Shown here in pieces: positions 1 through 7,956 of a stretch of 64,000 nt of DNA (position 1 is its first letter; every line of letters starts with the position of its first letter). The stretch is taken from NCBI RefSeq assembly GCF_021440085.1, contig NZ_JAKCPW010000002.1:310001-374000 (forward strand). Direction: 5' to 3'. Both the position numbers and the translations under genes were made by a program. This DNA is from Dyadobacter sp. CY261 (GTDB lineage Bacteria > Bacteroidota > Bacteroidia > Cytophagales > Spirosomataceae). Below the pieces are notes generated by a model. That model saw only the letters and a program-made list of their open reading frames with translations, was not told where the DNA came from and ran no database searches.

Positions 1-307
1 CAGCAAAAAGAATTTCCTCGTAACCACGACCAAAAATAAATGAGTCGCCTCCTTTCAGCCGTACTACCTCGCCATATTGACGTGCCATTTCAACGATCAG
101 GTCATTGATGTCGTCCTGGCCGCAACTGGTTTTGCCGAAGCGCTTACCGACAAGGATTTTGACGCAGTCTTCCGGGCAGTAATCCAGTAATGAGGGGTGG
201 GCAAGGGAATCGTATAGTACAACCCGTGCTTTTTGCAGGGCTCTGATCCCTTTGAGGGTAATCAGTTCGGGATCGCCCGGGCCTGCACCGATAAGTGTCA
301 GTTTCAT
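1..307 (-). CDS. cobA: Uroporphyrinogen-III C-methyltransferase (SUMT), partial
   Basis: This is the N-terminal third of a SAM-dependent methyltransferase; the gene runs off the left edge, so its C-terminus is missing. I translated it by hand from the ATG at 305-307. It begins MKLTLIGAGPGDPELITLKG, the glycine-rich SAM loop of the tetrapyrrole methylase family, and ends near VRLKGGDSFIFGRG, a second family motif. SUMT makes precorrin-2 from uroporphyrinogen III, the first step to siroheme, which is the prosthetic group of the sulfite reductase encoded immediately upstream. It is the last recognised gene of the sulfur operon. A longer CysG-type fusion cannot be excluded because the 3' part is absent. 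Confidence 0.88.
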   Translation of the reverse strand, partial: MKLTLIGAGPGDPELITLKGIRALQKARVVLYDSLAHPSLLDYCPEDCVKILVGKRFGKTSCGQDDINDLIVEMARQYGEVVRLKGGDSFIFGRGYEEILFA

Positions 308-321
308 GGTGAGAAAGCGAT

Positions 322-379
322 CGGTGGTCGGCGGTCGGCGGTCAAATAATTTCGACCACCGACCGCTGACGGCCGACCG
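322..379. repeat. GGTCGG-rich imperfect palindrome
   Basis: The 80-bp gap between the sulfite reductase stop and the SUMT start holds an imperfect inverted repeat. Left-arm copies of CGGTCGG (322-343) face right-arm copies of CCGACCG (354-379) across an AT-rich loop. A T-run follows on the plus strand, but the flanking genes are on the minus strand. It may be an mRNA-stabilising or repetitive extragenic element. The sequence style resembles the tandem repeat at 56706-56769. Confidence 0.5.
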
Positions 380-387
380 CAGTTTTT

Positions 388-2616
388 TTAACTATCTTTT
401 CCGAACGAAAGCTCCTGCAGTGCAGGCTCTCCGGTTTCGATCAATTGGGACTCGCGGGTTTCGCGGACAAAATTCAGGAAGCTTTCGGCAGTGTTAATGA
501 AATAGCTGGCAAATTCTTCGCTTGGTTCGAATTTATTAATGCTGAATACCAATGCTTTGAACGGTGTCTCAGCTTGGTTTTCTACCGCAAATTCAGCCGG
601 GACGTCATATTTGAACTCCTGTCCGAAATGCGTTTCGAAGTCGTTGATAATGCCGTATTGCGTGTTGGTAGTCACGTCTTTTGACATTAGCAAACCTTTG
701 GCGCCGGTGATGAACACGTTGTAAGCATGGTAAATAGCATCAGCCCAAACATCCGACTGGAAAGATTCTCTCGCAAGGCTCAACTTCTCCTGGCCTTCGA
801 TGATGGTAGTTGCCACAAGGTCAACCAGCACAGAAGCACATTCTCCGACCCCGATTTCTGTTTTAAACAACTCATCGTGATCCCAGTCGCGGTAGTCGTT
901 GTCCTGAACGGTAGTCAGGTCTGCCAGCGGTTTCAGTAACTGGAAGAAATAATTCTTAGTCTGGCGCAGGTAATACTGGTTATAATATTCGCCGTCGAAT
1001 GCATTGGCTTCATAGTCGTTGAACAGCAGGCGCAACACTTCCGGTCCGCGTTTGGTAGGAACCTTAATGACCTTGTCGCCAATGAGACCAATGCCATCAC
1101 CCGAGAAACCACCACCGAGCAATACTTGCAATGCAGGCAGAACCAGTTTACCATTCTTGATCGAGCTGCCGTGGAAACCAATGTTGGCTGCATTGTGCTG
1201 GCCGCAACCGTTCATACAACCGCTGATCTTGATTTTAATATCTTGATTATAAATCATTTCCGGATATTCATCACGCATTACATCTTCAAGCACGCGCGTG
1301 ATACCGTAACTGCTGGAAATCGCCAGGTTACAGGTATCAGTTCCCGGGCAGGTGGTAATGTCCATGGTGCTGTCGAAGCCGGGCGTTACTAATCCAAGTT
1401 TCGCAAGTTCGTGGTAAATCGCTACGAGGTCTTCCCCTTTGACAAAACGGAGGATATAACCCTGGTTCACAGTCACGCGAATGTCGTCGGCAGCATATTG
1501 GCGTACAATGTCGGCCAGGCTGCGGGCGGTGTCGGAGCTCATATCACCCAGCAATACACGCAATTGCACGGCATACCAGCCTTTTTGTTTTTGCTCAAAT
1601 GTATTGGTTCTCAGCCATCTGGTGAAAATATCCAGCTTGTCGGTGTCGATACTTTCGGCTGCTATTTTCAGTATTTCCGCTTCGGACAGTGAGGGACGTG
1701 GCGCGTGGTTGATGGCCTCGTATTCATTCGTTCCAAACAAATCTTCCGGAACCTGGAATACCTTGTTTTTAACCGCTTTGCCTTCTTCCTCTACCTTTTC
1801 CATCATTGCTTCCAGGCCGAGGTCGTTCAAAAGGAACTTCATACGCGCCTTGTGCCGACGTACGCGCTCGCCGTAGCGGTCGAAAACGCGAAGCATGGCC
1901 TCGATGAACGGGATCACCTTTTCTTCTTCCAGGAATTCGAATGCAGTCTGCGCCGAGAATGGCTGAGCGCCAAGTCCGCCACCGATCAGCACTTTAAAAC
2001 CACGAACCGTTTCACCGGCCTCGTTCTGGCCCAATTTGGCGATCAGTCCCACGTCGTGGATGAATGCCAACGCGCTGTCTTTTTCGGAAGAAGAAACGGC
2101 TATCTTAAACTTCCGGCCCATATCCTGATTGATCGGGTTGCGGAGGAAATAGGAGAAAATCGAATGGGTGATCGGCGTCACGTCGAATGGTTCATCGGGA
2201 TCTATACCCGCGACAGACGATGCCGTTACGTTGCGGATGGTATTACCACAAGCTTCTTTCAAAGTGATGCCCGCATCTTCCAGGTCAGCCCACAATTGAG
2301 GTGAATCTGCCAGCTTTACAAAGTGCAACTGGATGTCCTGGCGCGTGGTCGCATGCAGGTTACCGGTTGCATACTTGTCGGAAGTATCGGCTATGCGCAC
2401 CAACTGGTTCGCCGTAACACGGCCGTAAGGCAATTTGATACGAATCATCTGCACGCCGGGCTGACGCTGACCATACACACCGCGTGTCAGACGGAATTTA
2501 CGGAATGCCTCTTCCGGCGTCTCGCCAGAGTAGAAACCACCGATTTTTTGTTGCAGGTCAATGATATCGCGCTTCGCAACGGCGGATACTTTGTTAGAAA
2601 TGATTAATTCGCTCAT
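388..2616 (-). CDS. Sulfite reductase (siroheme/4Fe-4S) with HEPN-like C-terminal extension
   Basis: A 742-residue siroheme-dependent reductase. Two ferredoxin-like/siroheme half-domains occupy about residues 35-580. The 4Fe-4S/siroheme ligands are plain: CX5C at C423/C429 (TCPGTDTC) and CX3C at C467/C471 (SGCMNGCGQH). The family reduces sulfite to sulfide or nitrite to ammonia; the neighbours cysN, cysD, cysH and SUMT make sulfite the expected substrate. Residues from about 600 form an extra helical domain containing an ADAIYHAYNVFITGAKGLL stretch that resembles HEPN-type extensions of Bacteroidota reductases; its role is unknown. The ATG start gives a normal N-terminus. It probably receives electrons from ferredoxin, as no flavoprotein partner is visible. 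Confidence 0.93.
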   Translation of the reverse strand: MSELIISNKVSAVAKRDIIDLQQKIGGFYSGETPEEAFRKFRLTRGVYGQRQPGVQMIRIKLPYGRVTANQLVRIADTSDKYATGNLHATTRQDIQLHFVKLADSPQLWADLEDAGITLKEACGNTIRNVTASSVAGIDPDEPFDVTPITHSIFSYFLRNPINQDMGRKFKIAVSSSEKDSALAFIHDVGLIAKLGQNEAGETVRGFKVLIGGGLGAQPFSAQTAFEFLEEEKVIPFIEAMLRVFDRYGERVRRHKARMKFLLNDLGLEAMMEKVEEEGKAVKNKVFQVPEDLFGTNEYEAINHAPRPSLSEAEILKIAAESIDTDKLDIFTRWLRTNTFEQKQKGWYAVQLRVLLGDMSSDTARSLADIVRQYAADDIRVTVNQGYILRFVKGEDLVAIYHELAKLGLVTPGFDSTMDITTCPGTDTCNLAISSSYGITRVLEDVMRDEYPEMIYNQDIKIKISGCMNGCGQHNAANIGFHGSSIKNGKLVLPALQVLLGGGFSGDGIGLIGDKVIKVPTKRGPEVLRLLFNDYEANAFDGEYYNQYYLRQTKNYFFQLLKPLADLTTVQDNDYRDWDHDELFKTEIGVGECASVLVDLVATTIIEGQEKLSLARESFQSDVWADAIYHAYNVFITGAKGLLMSKDVTTNTQYGIINDFETHFGQEFKYDVPAEFAVENQAETPFKALVFSINKFEPSEEFASYFINTAESFLNFVRETRESQLIETGEPALQELSFGKDS

Positions 2617-2685
2617 GGTGATATTCTAATCGTCTATCGGGATAGTATATTTTTATTCGGTAGTGTGGTGTCGTTGGGTTTGCGC

Positions 2686-2788
2686 CTTCGATAGCTCGGC
2701 TTCGACTGCGCTCAGCCTGACATGCGTAATGTCTCTAAGCGTAATGTGTCACCCTGAGCGCACCGGGCCGCCGGGCGGTGGAAGGGGC
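2686..2788. repeat. Imperfect palindromic intergenic element
   Basis: The 183-bp gap between cysN and the sulfite reductase gene contains a dispersed-repeat-like structure. The arm CGCTCAGCCTGACA (2709-2722) pairs with TGTCACCCTGAGCG (2747-2760), 12 of 14 positions matching. The loop carries two copies of GCGTAATGT, and a GC-rich hairpin (CACCGGGCCGCCGGGCGGTG) follows at 2761-2780. Elements of this style are common between genes in environmental Bacteroidota and Proteobacteria. No ORF is seen in the gap. Confidence 0.55.
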
Positions 2789-2799
2789 ATGCCCCAACG

Positions 2800-4044
2800 T
2801 TACGCAATCATACACGCCCCAACCGTCACATTTGATGTCTCGTCAATCAAAATCGCTGCGCCGTTTGCGCGGTTTTGCTGATAGGGGTCGTAGGCGATAG
2901 GCTGGGCTGTCCGCAGAACGATCCTTGCTACGTCGTTCAGTTTCAGGCTTTCTACTTCATCCAGCTTTTCGTATGAATTGATGTCAATTTGATATTCAAT
3001 GCCGCGGATCGAGCAACGTGAACGTGCCGTGCCATGTTGCAGTACATATTTATTTCCTGGTTTCAATGTCTTTTTATCATCCATCCAGCACACAAGCGCT
3101 TCAATATCCTGGCTGACGATCGGTGAATTATTGATCGAAACGATCGTGTCGCCGCGGCTGATATCAATATCGTCTTCCAGTAATATCGTCACAGATTGAA
3201 GAACAGATGCCTCAGCTATTTCGTTTCCGCCAAATTCAATTTTAGCGATTTTAGACTCTCTTTCAGAAGGTAATACCTTGATCAGATCACCTTTTTTGAA
3301 ACTTCCACTTTGCACCCGACCAGCGTAACCACGGTAATCGTGCAACTCATCGGTTTGAGGACGGATGACATATTGAACGGCAAAACGGCCATCATCCAGG
3401 TTCTGATCCTTTAATACATTCACCGTTTCCAGAACAGAAAGCAATGTTTCGCCAGTATACCAGCCCATACTTTCCGATCTTTCCACGATATTGTCACCAT
3501 TCAAAGCGCTCACCGGGATGATCGTCAGGTCTTTGATAGCGAGCTTTTCTGCGAGTTCTGTATAGCTTTTCGCGATTTCAAGAAAGGCATCTTCTGAATT
3601 GCCTACCAAATCCATCTTGTTTATTGCCACGATCACATGCGGAATGCCCAACATGGAAGCGATCAGCGAATGGCGGCGGGTTTGTTCGACCACACCGTGG
3701 CGTGCATCCACTAAAATAATGGCCAGGTCCGCATTGGAAGCACCGGTCACCATGTTACGGGTGTACTGAATGTGCCCCGGCGCATCGATGCTGATGAACT
3801 TGCGGTTCGGCGTCTGGAAATATTTGTAAGCCACATCAATGGTAATGCCCTGCTCACGCTCCGAACGGAGACCGTCCGTCAGCAATGCGAGGTCAATTTC
3901 CCCGGCGTTGCGGGTTTTGCTGGCGCGTTCGATGGCTTCCATCTGATCGGCCAGGATATTTTTTGTATCGTAAAGCAATCGCCCGATCAATGTGCTTTTG
4001 CCATCATCTACGGAGCCTGCTGTTATAAATCTTAGTAAATCCAC
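2800..4044 (-). CDS. cysN: Sulfate adenylyltransferase subunit 1 (GTPase)
   Basis: A 414-residue EF-Tu-like GTPase subunit of ATP sulfurylase; GTP hydrolysis drives APS synthesis by CysD. The P-loop GSVDDGKST is at residues 10-18, DAPGH near 90 and NKMD near 143, followed by two beta-barrel domains. Length matches stand-alone CysN, so there is no fused APS kinase (CysC). The start is GTG at 4042-4044. It is the only reasonable start, because an in-frame TAG lies a few codons upstream and the family N-terminus (LLRFITAGSVDDGKS) begins at once. It lies 93 bp downstream of cysD in the same direction. Confidence 0.95.
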   Translation of the reverse strand: MDLLRFITAGSVDDGKSTLIGRLLYDTKNILADQMEAIERASKTRNAGEIDLALLTDGLRSEREQGITIDVAYKYFQTPNRKFISIDAPGHIQYTRNMVTGASNADLAIILVDARHGVVEQTRRHSLIASMLGIPHVIVAINKMDLVGNSEDAFLEIAKSYTELAEKLAIKDLTIIPVSALNGDNIVERSESMGWYTGETLLSVLETVNVLKDQNLDDGRFAVQYVIRPQTDELHDYRGYAGRVQSGSFKKGDLIKVLPSERESKIAKIEFGGNEIAEASVLQSVTILLEDDIDISRGDTIVSINNSPIVSQDIEALVCWMDDKKTLKPGNKYVLQHGTARSRCSIRGIEYQIDINSYEKLDEVESLKLNDVARIVLRTAQPIAYDPYQQNRANGAAILIDETSNVTVGACMIA

Positions 4045-4137
4045 TGGTAATAGTTTAAAGTCTATGAGTTGAGAGTTTATGAGTTAAGTTTATGAGTTGC
4101 TTAAACTGGACTCATAAACCCATGAACTTTTAACTCC

Positions 4138-5091
4138 TTAAAAATAGCCCCCCTTCTTCCTATCTTCCATCGCTGCCTCGGTTTGCTGGTCGTCGATGCG
4201 GGTTTCACCGCGTTCGCTGATGCGTGAGACGGTGATTTCGGCGATTACTTCATCCAGGGTGATAGCACTGGATTCCACTGCTGCGGTACAGGTCATGTCG
4301 CCTACGGTACGGAAACGCACCTGGCGGGTAACGATCTGATCTTCCGGGTCGGATTCGATCACCGGCGTATTGTTCAGCAGTTTGCCGTCGCGGAGGATCA
4401 GTTCGCGCTCATGCGCGAAGTAGATCGAAGGCAAGGTGATATTTTCTCTTTTAAGGTAAGCCCAAACGTCCAGTTCAGTCCAGTTCGAGATCGGGAACAC
4501 GCGTACGTTTTCGCCTTTCTGAATGCGGCCATTGAACAAATTCCAAAGCTCAGGGCGCTGACGTTTCGGGTCCCATTGACCAAATTCGTCGCGGAACGAG
4601 AAAATACGCTCCTTTGCACGAGCTTTTTCCTCGTCACGGCGTGCACCGCCTATACATGCGTCAAATTCAAATTCTTCGATGGTATCGAGCAAAGTGAAAG
4701 TCTGTAGCCAGTTGCGGCTTGCATTCTTACCGGTTTGTTCTTTCAAACCTTTTGCCTTAATCGTATCCTCCACATAGCGAACGATCAGTTTGGCATTGAT
4801 TTGCTCTGCCAGCTCGTCACGGTATTCGATCGCTTCGATAAAGTTGTGGCCGGTATCGACATGCACGAGCGGGAAGGGGATTTTACCGGGTGCAAATGCC
4901 TTTTTCGCCAAATGAACCAATGTGATCGAATCCTTACCTCCTGAAAACAACAGGGCAGGGCGCTCAAACTGGCCGGCTACTTCACGCATAATGTAAATGG
5001 CCTCTGCTTCCAGCTGATCCAGGTAATCCGGAGCGCTGCGTTCACTAATCTCCCGTTGGATGTCGGAGGCCTCGTTCACTGAAATTGACAT
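4138..5091 (-). CDS. cysD: Sulfate adenylyltransferase subunit 2
   Basis: Catalytic ATP-sulfurylase subunit of the N-type PP-loop superfamily, about 317 residues, making APS from ATP and sulfate together with CysN. The PP-loop SGGKDS is at residues 50-55 after a LEAEAIYIMREVAGQFERP stretch typical of CysD. The C-terminus ends with a basic EDRKKGGYF tail, also family-like. I chose the ATG at 5089-5091; an upstream in-frame ATG at 5133 would add 14 residues that look unlike CysD, so the start is uncertain. The gene lies between cysH and cysN. Confidence 0.93.
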   Translation of the reverse strand: MSISVNEASDIQREISERSAPDYLDQLEAEAIYIMREVAGQFERPALLFSGGKDSITLVHLAKKAFAPGKIPFPLVHVDTGHNFIEAIEYRDELAEQINAKLIVRYVEDTIKAKGLKEQTGKNASRNWLQTFTLLDTIEEFEFDACIGGARRDEEKARAKERIFSFRDEFGQWDPKRQRPELWNLFNGRIQKGENVRVFPISNWTELDVWAYLKRENITLPSIYFAHERELILRDGKLLNNTPVIESDPEDQIVTRQVRFRTVGDMTCTAAVESSAITLDEVIAEITVSRISERGETRIDDQQTEAAMEDRKKGGYF

Positions 5092-5183
5092 ATTATTGGT
5101 TATTGATTTAAATGTTAATAGCGGGTTATGCATTCATGGTCTATGGTCATCTTGCAAATTGACGGCAGGCCATCGACCATGGC

Positions 5184-5885
5184 TCATCGCGCATGCAACC
5201 CACATTCTTTCTTCGACTCATCCTCCCACCACCAGCGGCCGGCGCGGAAATCCTCGCCTTCCTGGATGGCACGGGTACACGGCGCACAGCCGATGCTGAC
5301 GAAACCTTTGTCGTGCAATGGGTTATAGGGAATACCGTTTGATTTTATGTAATGTTTTACCTGCTCAAACGTCCAGTCCAGGATCGGATGGAACTTGAAG
5401 AGCTGATGCGCTTCGTCCCATTCCAGCCTCGGCATATCATGACGATTTCCCGACTGTTCTGCCCGGATACCGGTTACCCAGATTTTTGCCCCTTTCAACG
5501 CACGGTTCAACGGTTCCACCTTGCGGATGAAGCAGCATTCCTTTCTGTTTTCGATAGAGTCATAGAAACTGAGGGGGCCTTTGGTGCTCACCATATTTTC
5601 TACAGCCTCGGTCTGCGGGTAAAACACCTTTATTTTGGTATCGTAACGGTTGTTGGTCTTTTGCAAAGTCATATATGTCTCCGCGAAAAGCCGCCCTGTA
5701 TCGAGCGTAAAGATGCTGATTGGAATGTTATTCTTTAAAATGAGGTCGGTAATCGCCTGGTCTTCATATCCCAGACTGGTTGAAAAGACGACTTCACCGG
5801 GAAAAAGATCCGCCAATATCGCCAGCGATTCAATTTCGCTTTTGCCCTCAATGGCAGCGTTTAAAGATGCTAATGTTTCGTTCAT
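5184..5885 (-). CDS. cysH: Adenylyl-/phosphoadenylyl-sulfate reductase
   Basis: A 233-residue thioredoxin-dependent reductase that turns activated sulfate (APS or PAPS) into sulfite. The catalytic ECGLH motif is at the extreme C-terminus (C228). Two cysteine pairs, C117/C118 (ECCFIRK) and C200/C203 (CAPCTR), are the 4Fe-4S ligands characteristic of the APS-using type. This fits the absence of an APS kinase domain in the neighbouring CysN. It is followed by cysD and is preceded by the PIN toxin gene with only 8 bp between. Confidence 0.93.
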   Translation of the reverse strand: MNETLASLNAAIEGKSEIESLAILADLFPGEVVFSTSLGYEDQAITDLILKNNIPISIFTLDTGRLFAETYMTLQKTNNRYDTKIKVFYPQTEAVENMVSTKGPLSFYDSIENRKECCFIRKVEPLNRALKGAKIWVTGIRAEQSGNRHDMPRLEWDEAHQLFKFHPILDWTFEQVKHYIKSNGIPYNPLHDKGFVSIGCAPCTRAIQEGEDFRAGRWWWEDESKKECGLHAR

Positions 5886-5893
5886 GGTGTAAA

Positions 5894-6340
5894 TTATTTC
5901 AATTCAAATCGGGCGACGTTGAGAAACCGGTTGTTCAGATGATCAAAATCACCGTCAGTAGTAATCAGCGTCGCATTCAACGTACTCGCTACTGCCGCAA
6001 TCCACAAATCATTCTTCCCCATATTCCTCGCCGAACAATCCAGCCTCCTGCCCGGTAACCTTCCCTGACTAAATGCGTCGATTTCGGCGTAGCGATTGAC
6101 GATGTCCTCTGTCAGGTCAAAAAATGGAATAAATCGTTTGACCAATTCTTCCAGCTTAGCAATTTTTCGCTCGCCCCAACCATTCTGAATGGCAAGAGAT
6201 CGCAATTCACCTATTATGATCGCCGGAACCATCACTCGCGTTCCCGGTTCAAAAATGCCGAAAGTTTCCTCCATCATATACCAGGAGGAATGTTTTCTGA
6301 AATAGGTTAAAATGACGTTTGTATCAAGTACATATGTCAT
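5894..6340 (-). CDS. PIN-domain toxin (VapC-like)
   Basis: A 148-residue PIN ribonuclease-like protein. Acidic active-site residues are visible: D6 in YVLDTNVIL, a central E in IIIGELRSL, D in KNDLWIAA and D in TTDGDFDHL. VapC-type toxins cleave tRNA or rRNA. The start ATG overlaps the stop of the upstream antitoxin-like gene by 4 bp (ATGA), the usual antitoxin-toxin coupling. The pair sits inside the sulfur operon, in the same direction, directly before cysH. It appears intact. The exact RNA target cannot be inferred. Confidence 0.85.
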   Translation of the reverse strand: MTYVLDTNVILTYFRKHSSWYMMEETFGIFEPGTRVMVPAIIIGELRSLAIQNGWGERKIAKLEELVKRFIPFFDLTEDIVNRYAEIDAFSQGRLPGRRLDCSARNMGKNDLWIAAVASTLNATLITTDGDFDHLNNRFLNVARFELK

Positions 6341-6672
6341 TTCGTTAATTGCGAGAGCAGTAGTTCAAGTGGTTCTTGTATATCCAGTTCGTCCCTCAGT
6401 CGATCCATTTCTTCTTTGTTCAAACCGGTATAACCCTGTCTCTTGATCTGCTCCTGCAATGCATCCTCCGCCGTCCTGTTTCTAAACCTGGACCAAGCCT
6501 CGGCCCTATCTTTAGCTAATTCATTTTCAATAAATTCTTTTCCCTCAACACCAGCCAATTTCGCAGCCTGCTCAGCGGACACAAGGTCTTTCTCATAAAG
6601 ATGCTTGGCAATGGAAAGTGAAATTTCCTCCTTGCTCAATTCGTCCGGTATTTCAATTGTTACAGTGTGCAT
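6337..6672 (-). CDS. Probable antitoxin partner of the PIN toxin
   Basis: A 111-residue acidic, helical protein beginning MHTVTIEIPDELSKEEIS. I recognise no standard DNA-binding fold. The N-terminus resembles the short strand-plus-helix start of UPF0175-like or VapB-like antitoxins, with LYEKDLVSAEQAAKLAGV recalling the UPF0175 core. Its 4-bp overlap with the downstream PIN toxin makes antitoxin the natural role. It lies 26 bp downstream of metZ, so it may be transcribed with the sulfur genes as well as from its own promoter. Confidence 0.72.
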   Translation of the reverse strand: MHTVTIEIPDELSKEEISLSIAKHLYEKDLVSAEQAAKLAGVEGKEFIENELAKDRAEAWSRFRNRTAEDALQEQIKRQGYTGLNKEEMDRLRDELDIQEPLELLLSQLTK

Positions 6673-6698
6673 GTATATAGTTGTGTTTAAGTGGATAA

Positions 6699-7886
6699 CT
6701 ACTCCAATATATCACTTTTCACCGACACTTCCACGGCCTGGGTGAAATCCTCGATGAGGTCTTCTACGTCTTCCAAACCTACTGAAATACGGATCAAACC
6801 TTCGGTAATGCCTAATGCGGCCTTTTCTTCCGGCTTTAATTTGGCGTGGGTTGTCGTGTTCGGGTTGGTGACGATCGTGCGGGTATCGCCGAGGTTGGAC
6901 GACAGCGACGCGATCTCCAATGCGTCCATGAATGCAGCTACGCGTTCGAAGCCACCTTCCAGTTCAATCGTTACCACCGCGCCGCCGGCTTTCATTTGCT
7001 GCTTAGCAAGATGGTATTGCGGATGTGATTCGAGGAACGGGTATTTTACCGATTTGACGTCCGGGTGCTTGTCCAGCGCCGTTGCCAAAGCGAGTGCGTT
7101 GGACGAATGCTTTTCCATTCTCAGGCTCAGCGTTTCCAGGCTTTTACTCAAAACCCAGGCGTTGAATGGCGACATGGATGGCCCCGTCTGACGGCAGAAA
7201 AAGCGTAACTCCTTGATATATTCTTTTTTACCTACAACCACACCACCCAAAACGCGGCCCTGACCGTCCATGAACTTCGTTGCGGAATGCAATACGAGGT
7301 CGGCGCCGAAATCGGCCGGAGTTTGCAATGCAGGTGAAGCAAAGCAGTTATCTACATTGAAAATGATATTGTGTTTCTTGGCAATCCGGCCGATCATCGC
7401 AAGGTCTACCAGGTCCAAACCAGGGTTCGAAGGCGTTTCGAGGTAAATCATGCGGGTGTTTGGCTGCACGGCGGCTTCCCAATCGGCTTCGCTGGCGTCT
7501 GCATCCAGGTAAGTGTGGGTAATGCCCCATTTGCTCAAAATCTGTGTAATTACCTGATGGGCAGAGCCAAACAATGCGCGACAAGCCAGAATGTGGTCAC
7601 CTGTTTTCAGCAAGGCAGCCATACTCGCGAACACCGCAGCCATACCGGTTGCCGTGGCGACACCGTCTTCCATATCTTCCAGGATACAAACCTTGTCCAC
7701 AAATTCCTGCACACTCGGGTTGGAAAAGCGGCTGTAAATGTTTCCTGCTTCGGTTTCCTCGAAAAGTGCTTTTCCCTGTTCGGCGCTTTCGAACGTGAAG
7801 CTGCTGGTGAGGAACAGGGGAGTGGAATGCTCACGGTATTTGGTTTTACCGGTCTGCGTGCGTATTGCTTTGGTTTGTTTTTTCAT
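6699..7886 (-). CDS. metZ: O-succinylhomoserine sulfhydrylase
   Basis: A 395-residue PLP enzyme of the Cys/Met metabolism (trans-sulfuration) family. The PLP lysine is K204 in HSATKFMDGQGR, and the phosphate/ring-binding YSRFSNPSVQ motif is at about 51-60. The GQGRVLGG segment after the lysine is characteristic of MetZ rather than MetB or MetC. MetZ joins sulfide and O-succinylhomoserine to homocysteine, so it consumes the sulfide produced by this locus. O-acetylhomoserine as substrate remains possible. It lies 70 bp downstream of the permease gene; no riboswitch was recognised there. Confidence 0.88.
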   Translation of the reverse strand: MKKQTKAIRTQTGKTKYREHSTPLFLTSSFTFESAEQGKALFEETEAGNIYSRFSNPSVQEFVDKVCILEDMEDGVATATGMAAVFASMAALLKTGDHILACRALFGSAHQVITQILSKWGITHTYLDADASEADWEAAVQPNTRMIYLETPSNPGLDLVDLAMIGRIAKKHNIIFNVDNCFASPALQTPADFGADLVLHSATKFMDGQGRVLGGVVVGKKEYIKELRFFCRQTGPSMSPFNAWVLSKSLETLSLRMEKHSSNALALATALDKHPDVKSVKYPFLESHPQYHLAKQQMKAGGAVVTIELEGGFERVAAFMDALEIASLSSNLGDTRTIVTNPNTTTHAKLKPEEKAALGITEGLIRISVGLEDVEDLIEDFTQAVEVSVKSDILE

Positions 7887-7956
7887 GATGTGGAAACTGC
7901 GGCTGTCGTTGGTTAGCCTTAAATGTATAATTGATGATTCCCGGATCGCTCCGATG

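Noticed and set aside
1705..2304. 199-codon plus-strand ORF opposite the sulfite reductase gene
   Set aside because: It is a shadow of the well-supported minus-strand gene; no recognisable motifs.
4045..4137. Repeated TATGAGTT words between cysD and cysN
   Set aside because: Three short copies in an AT-rich gap; too weak to call a regulatory element or a repeat family.
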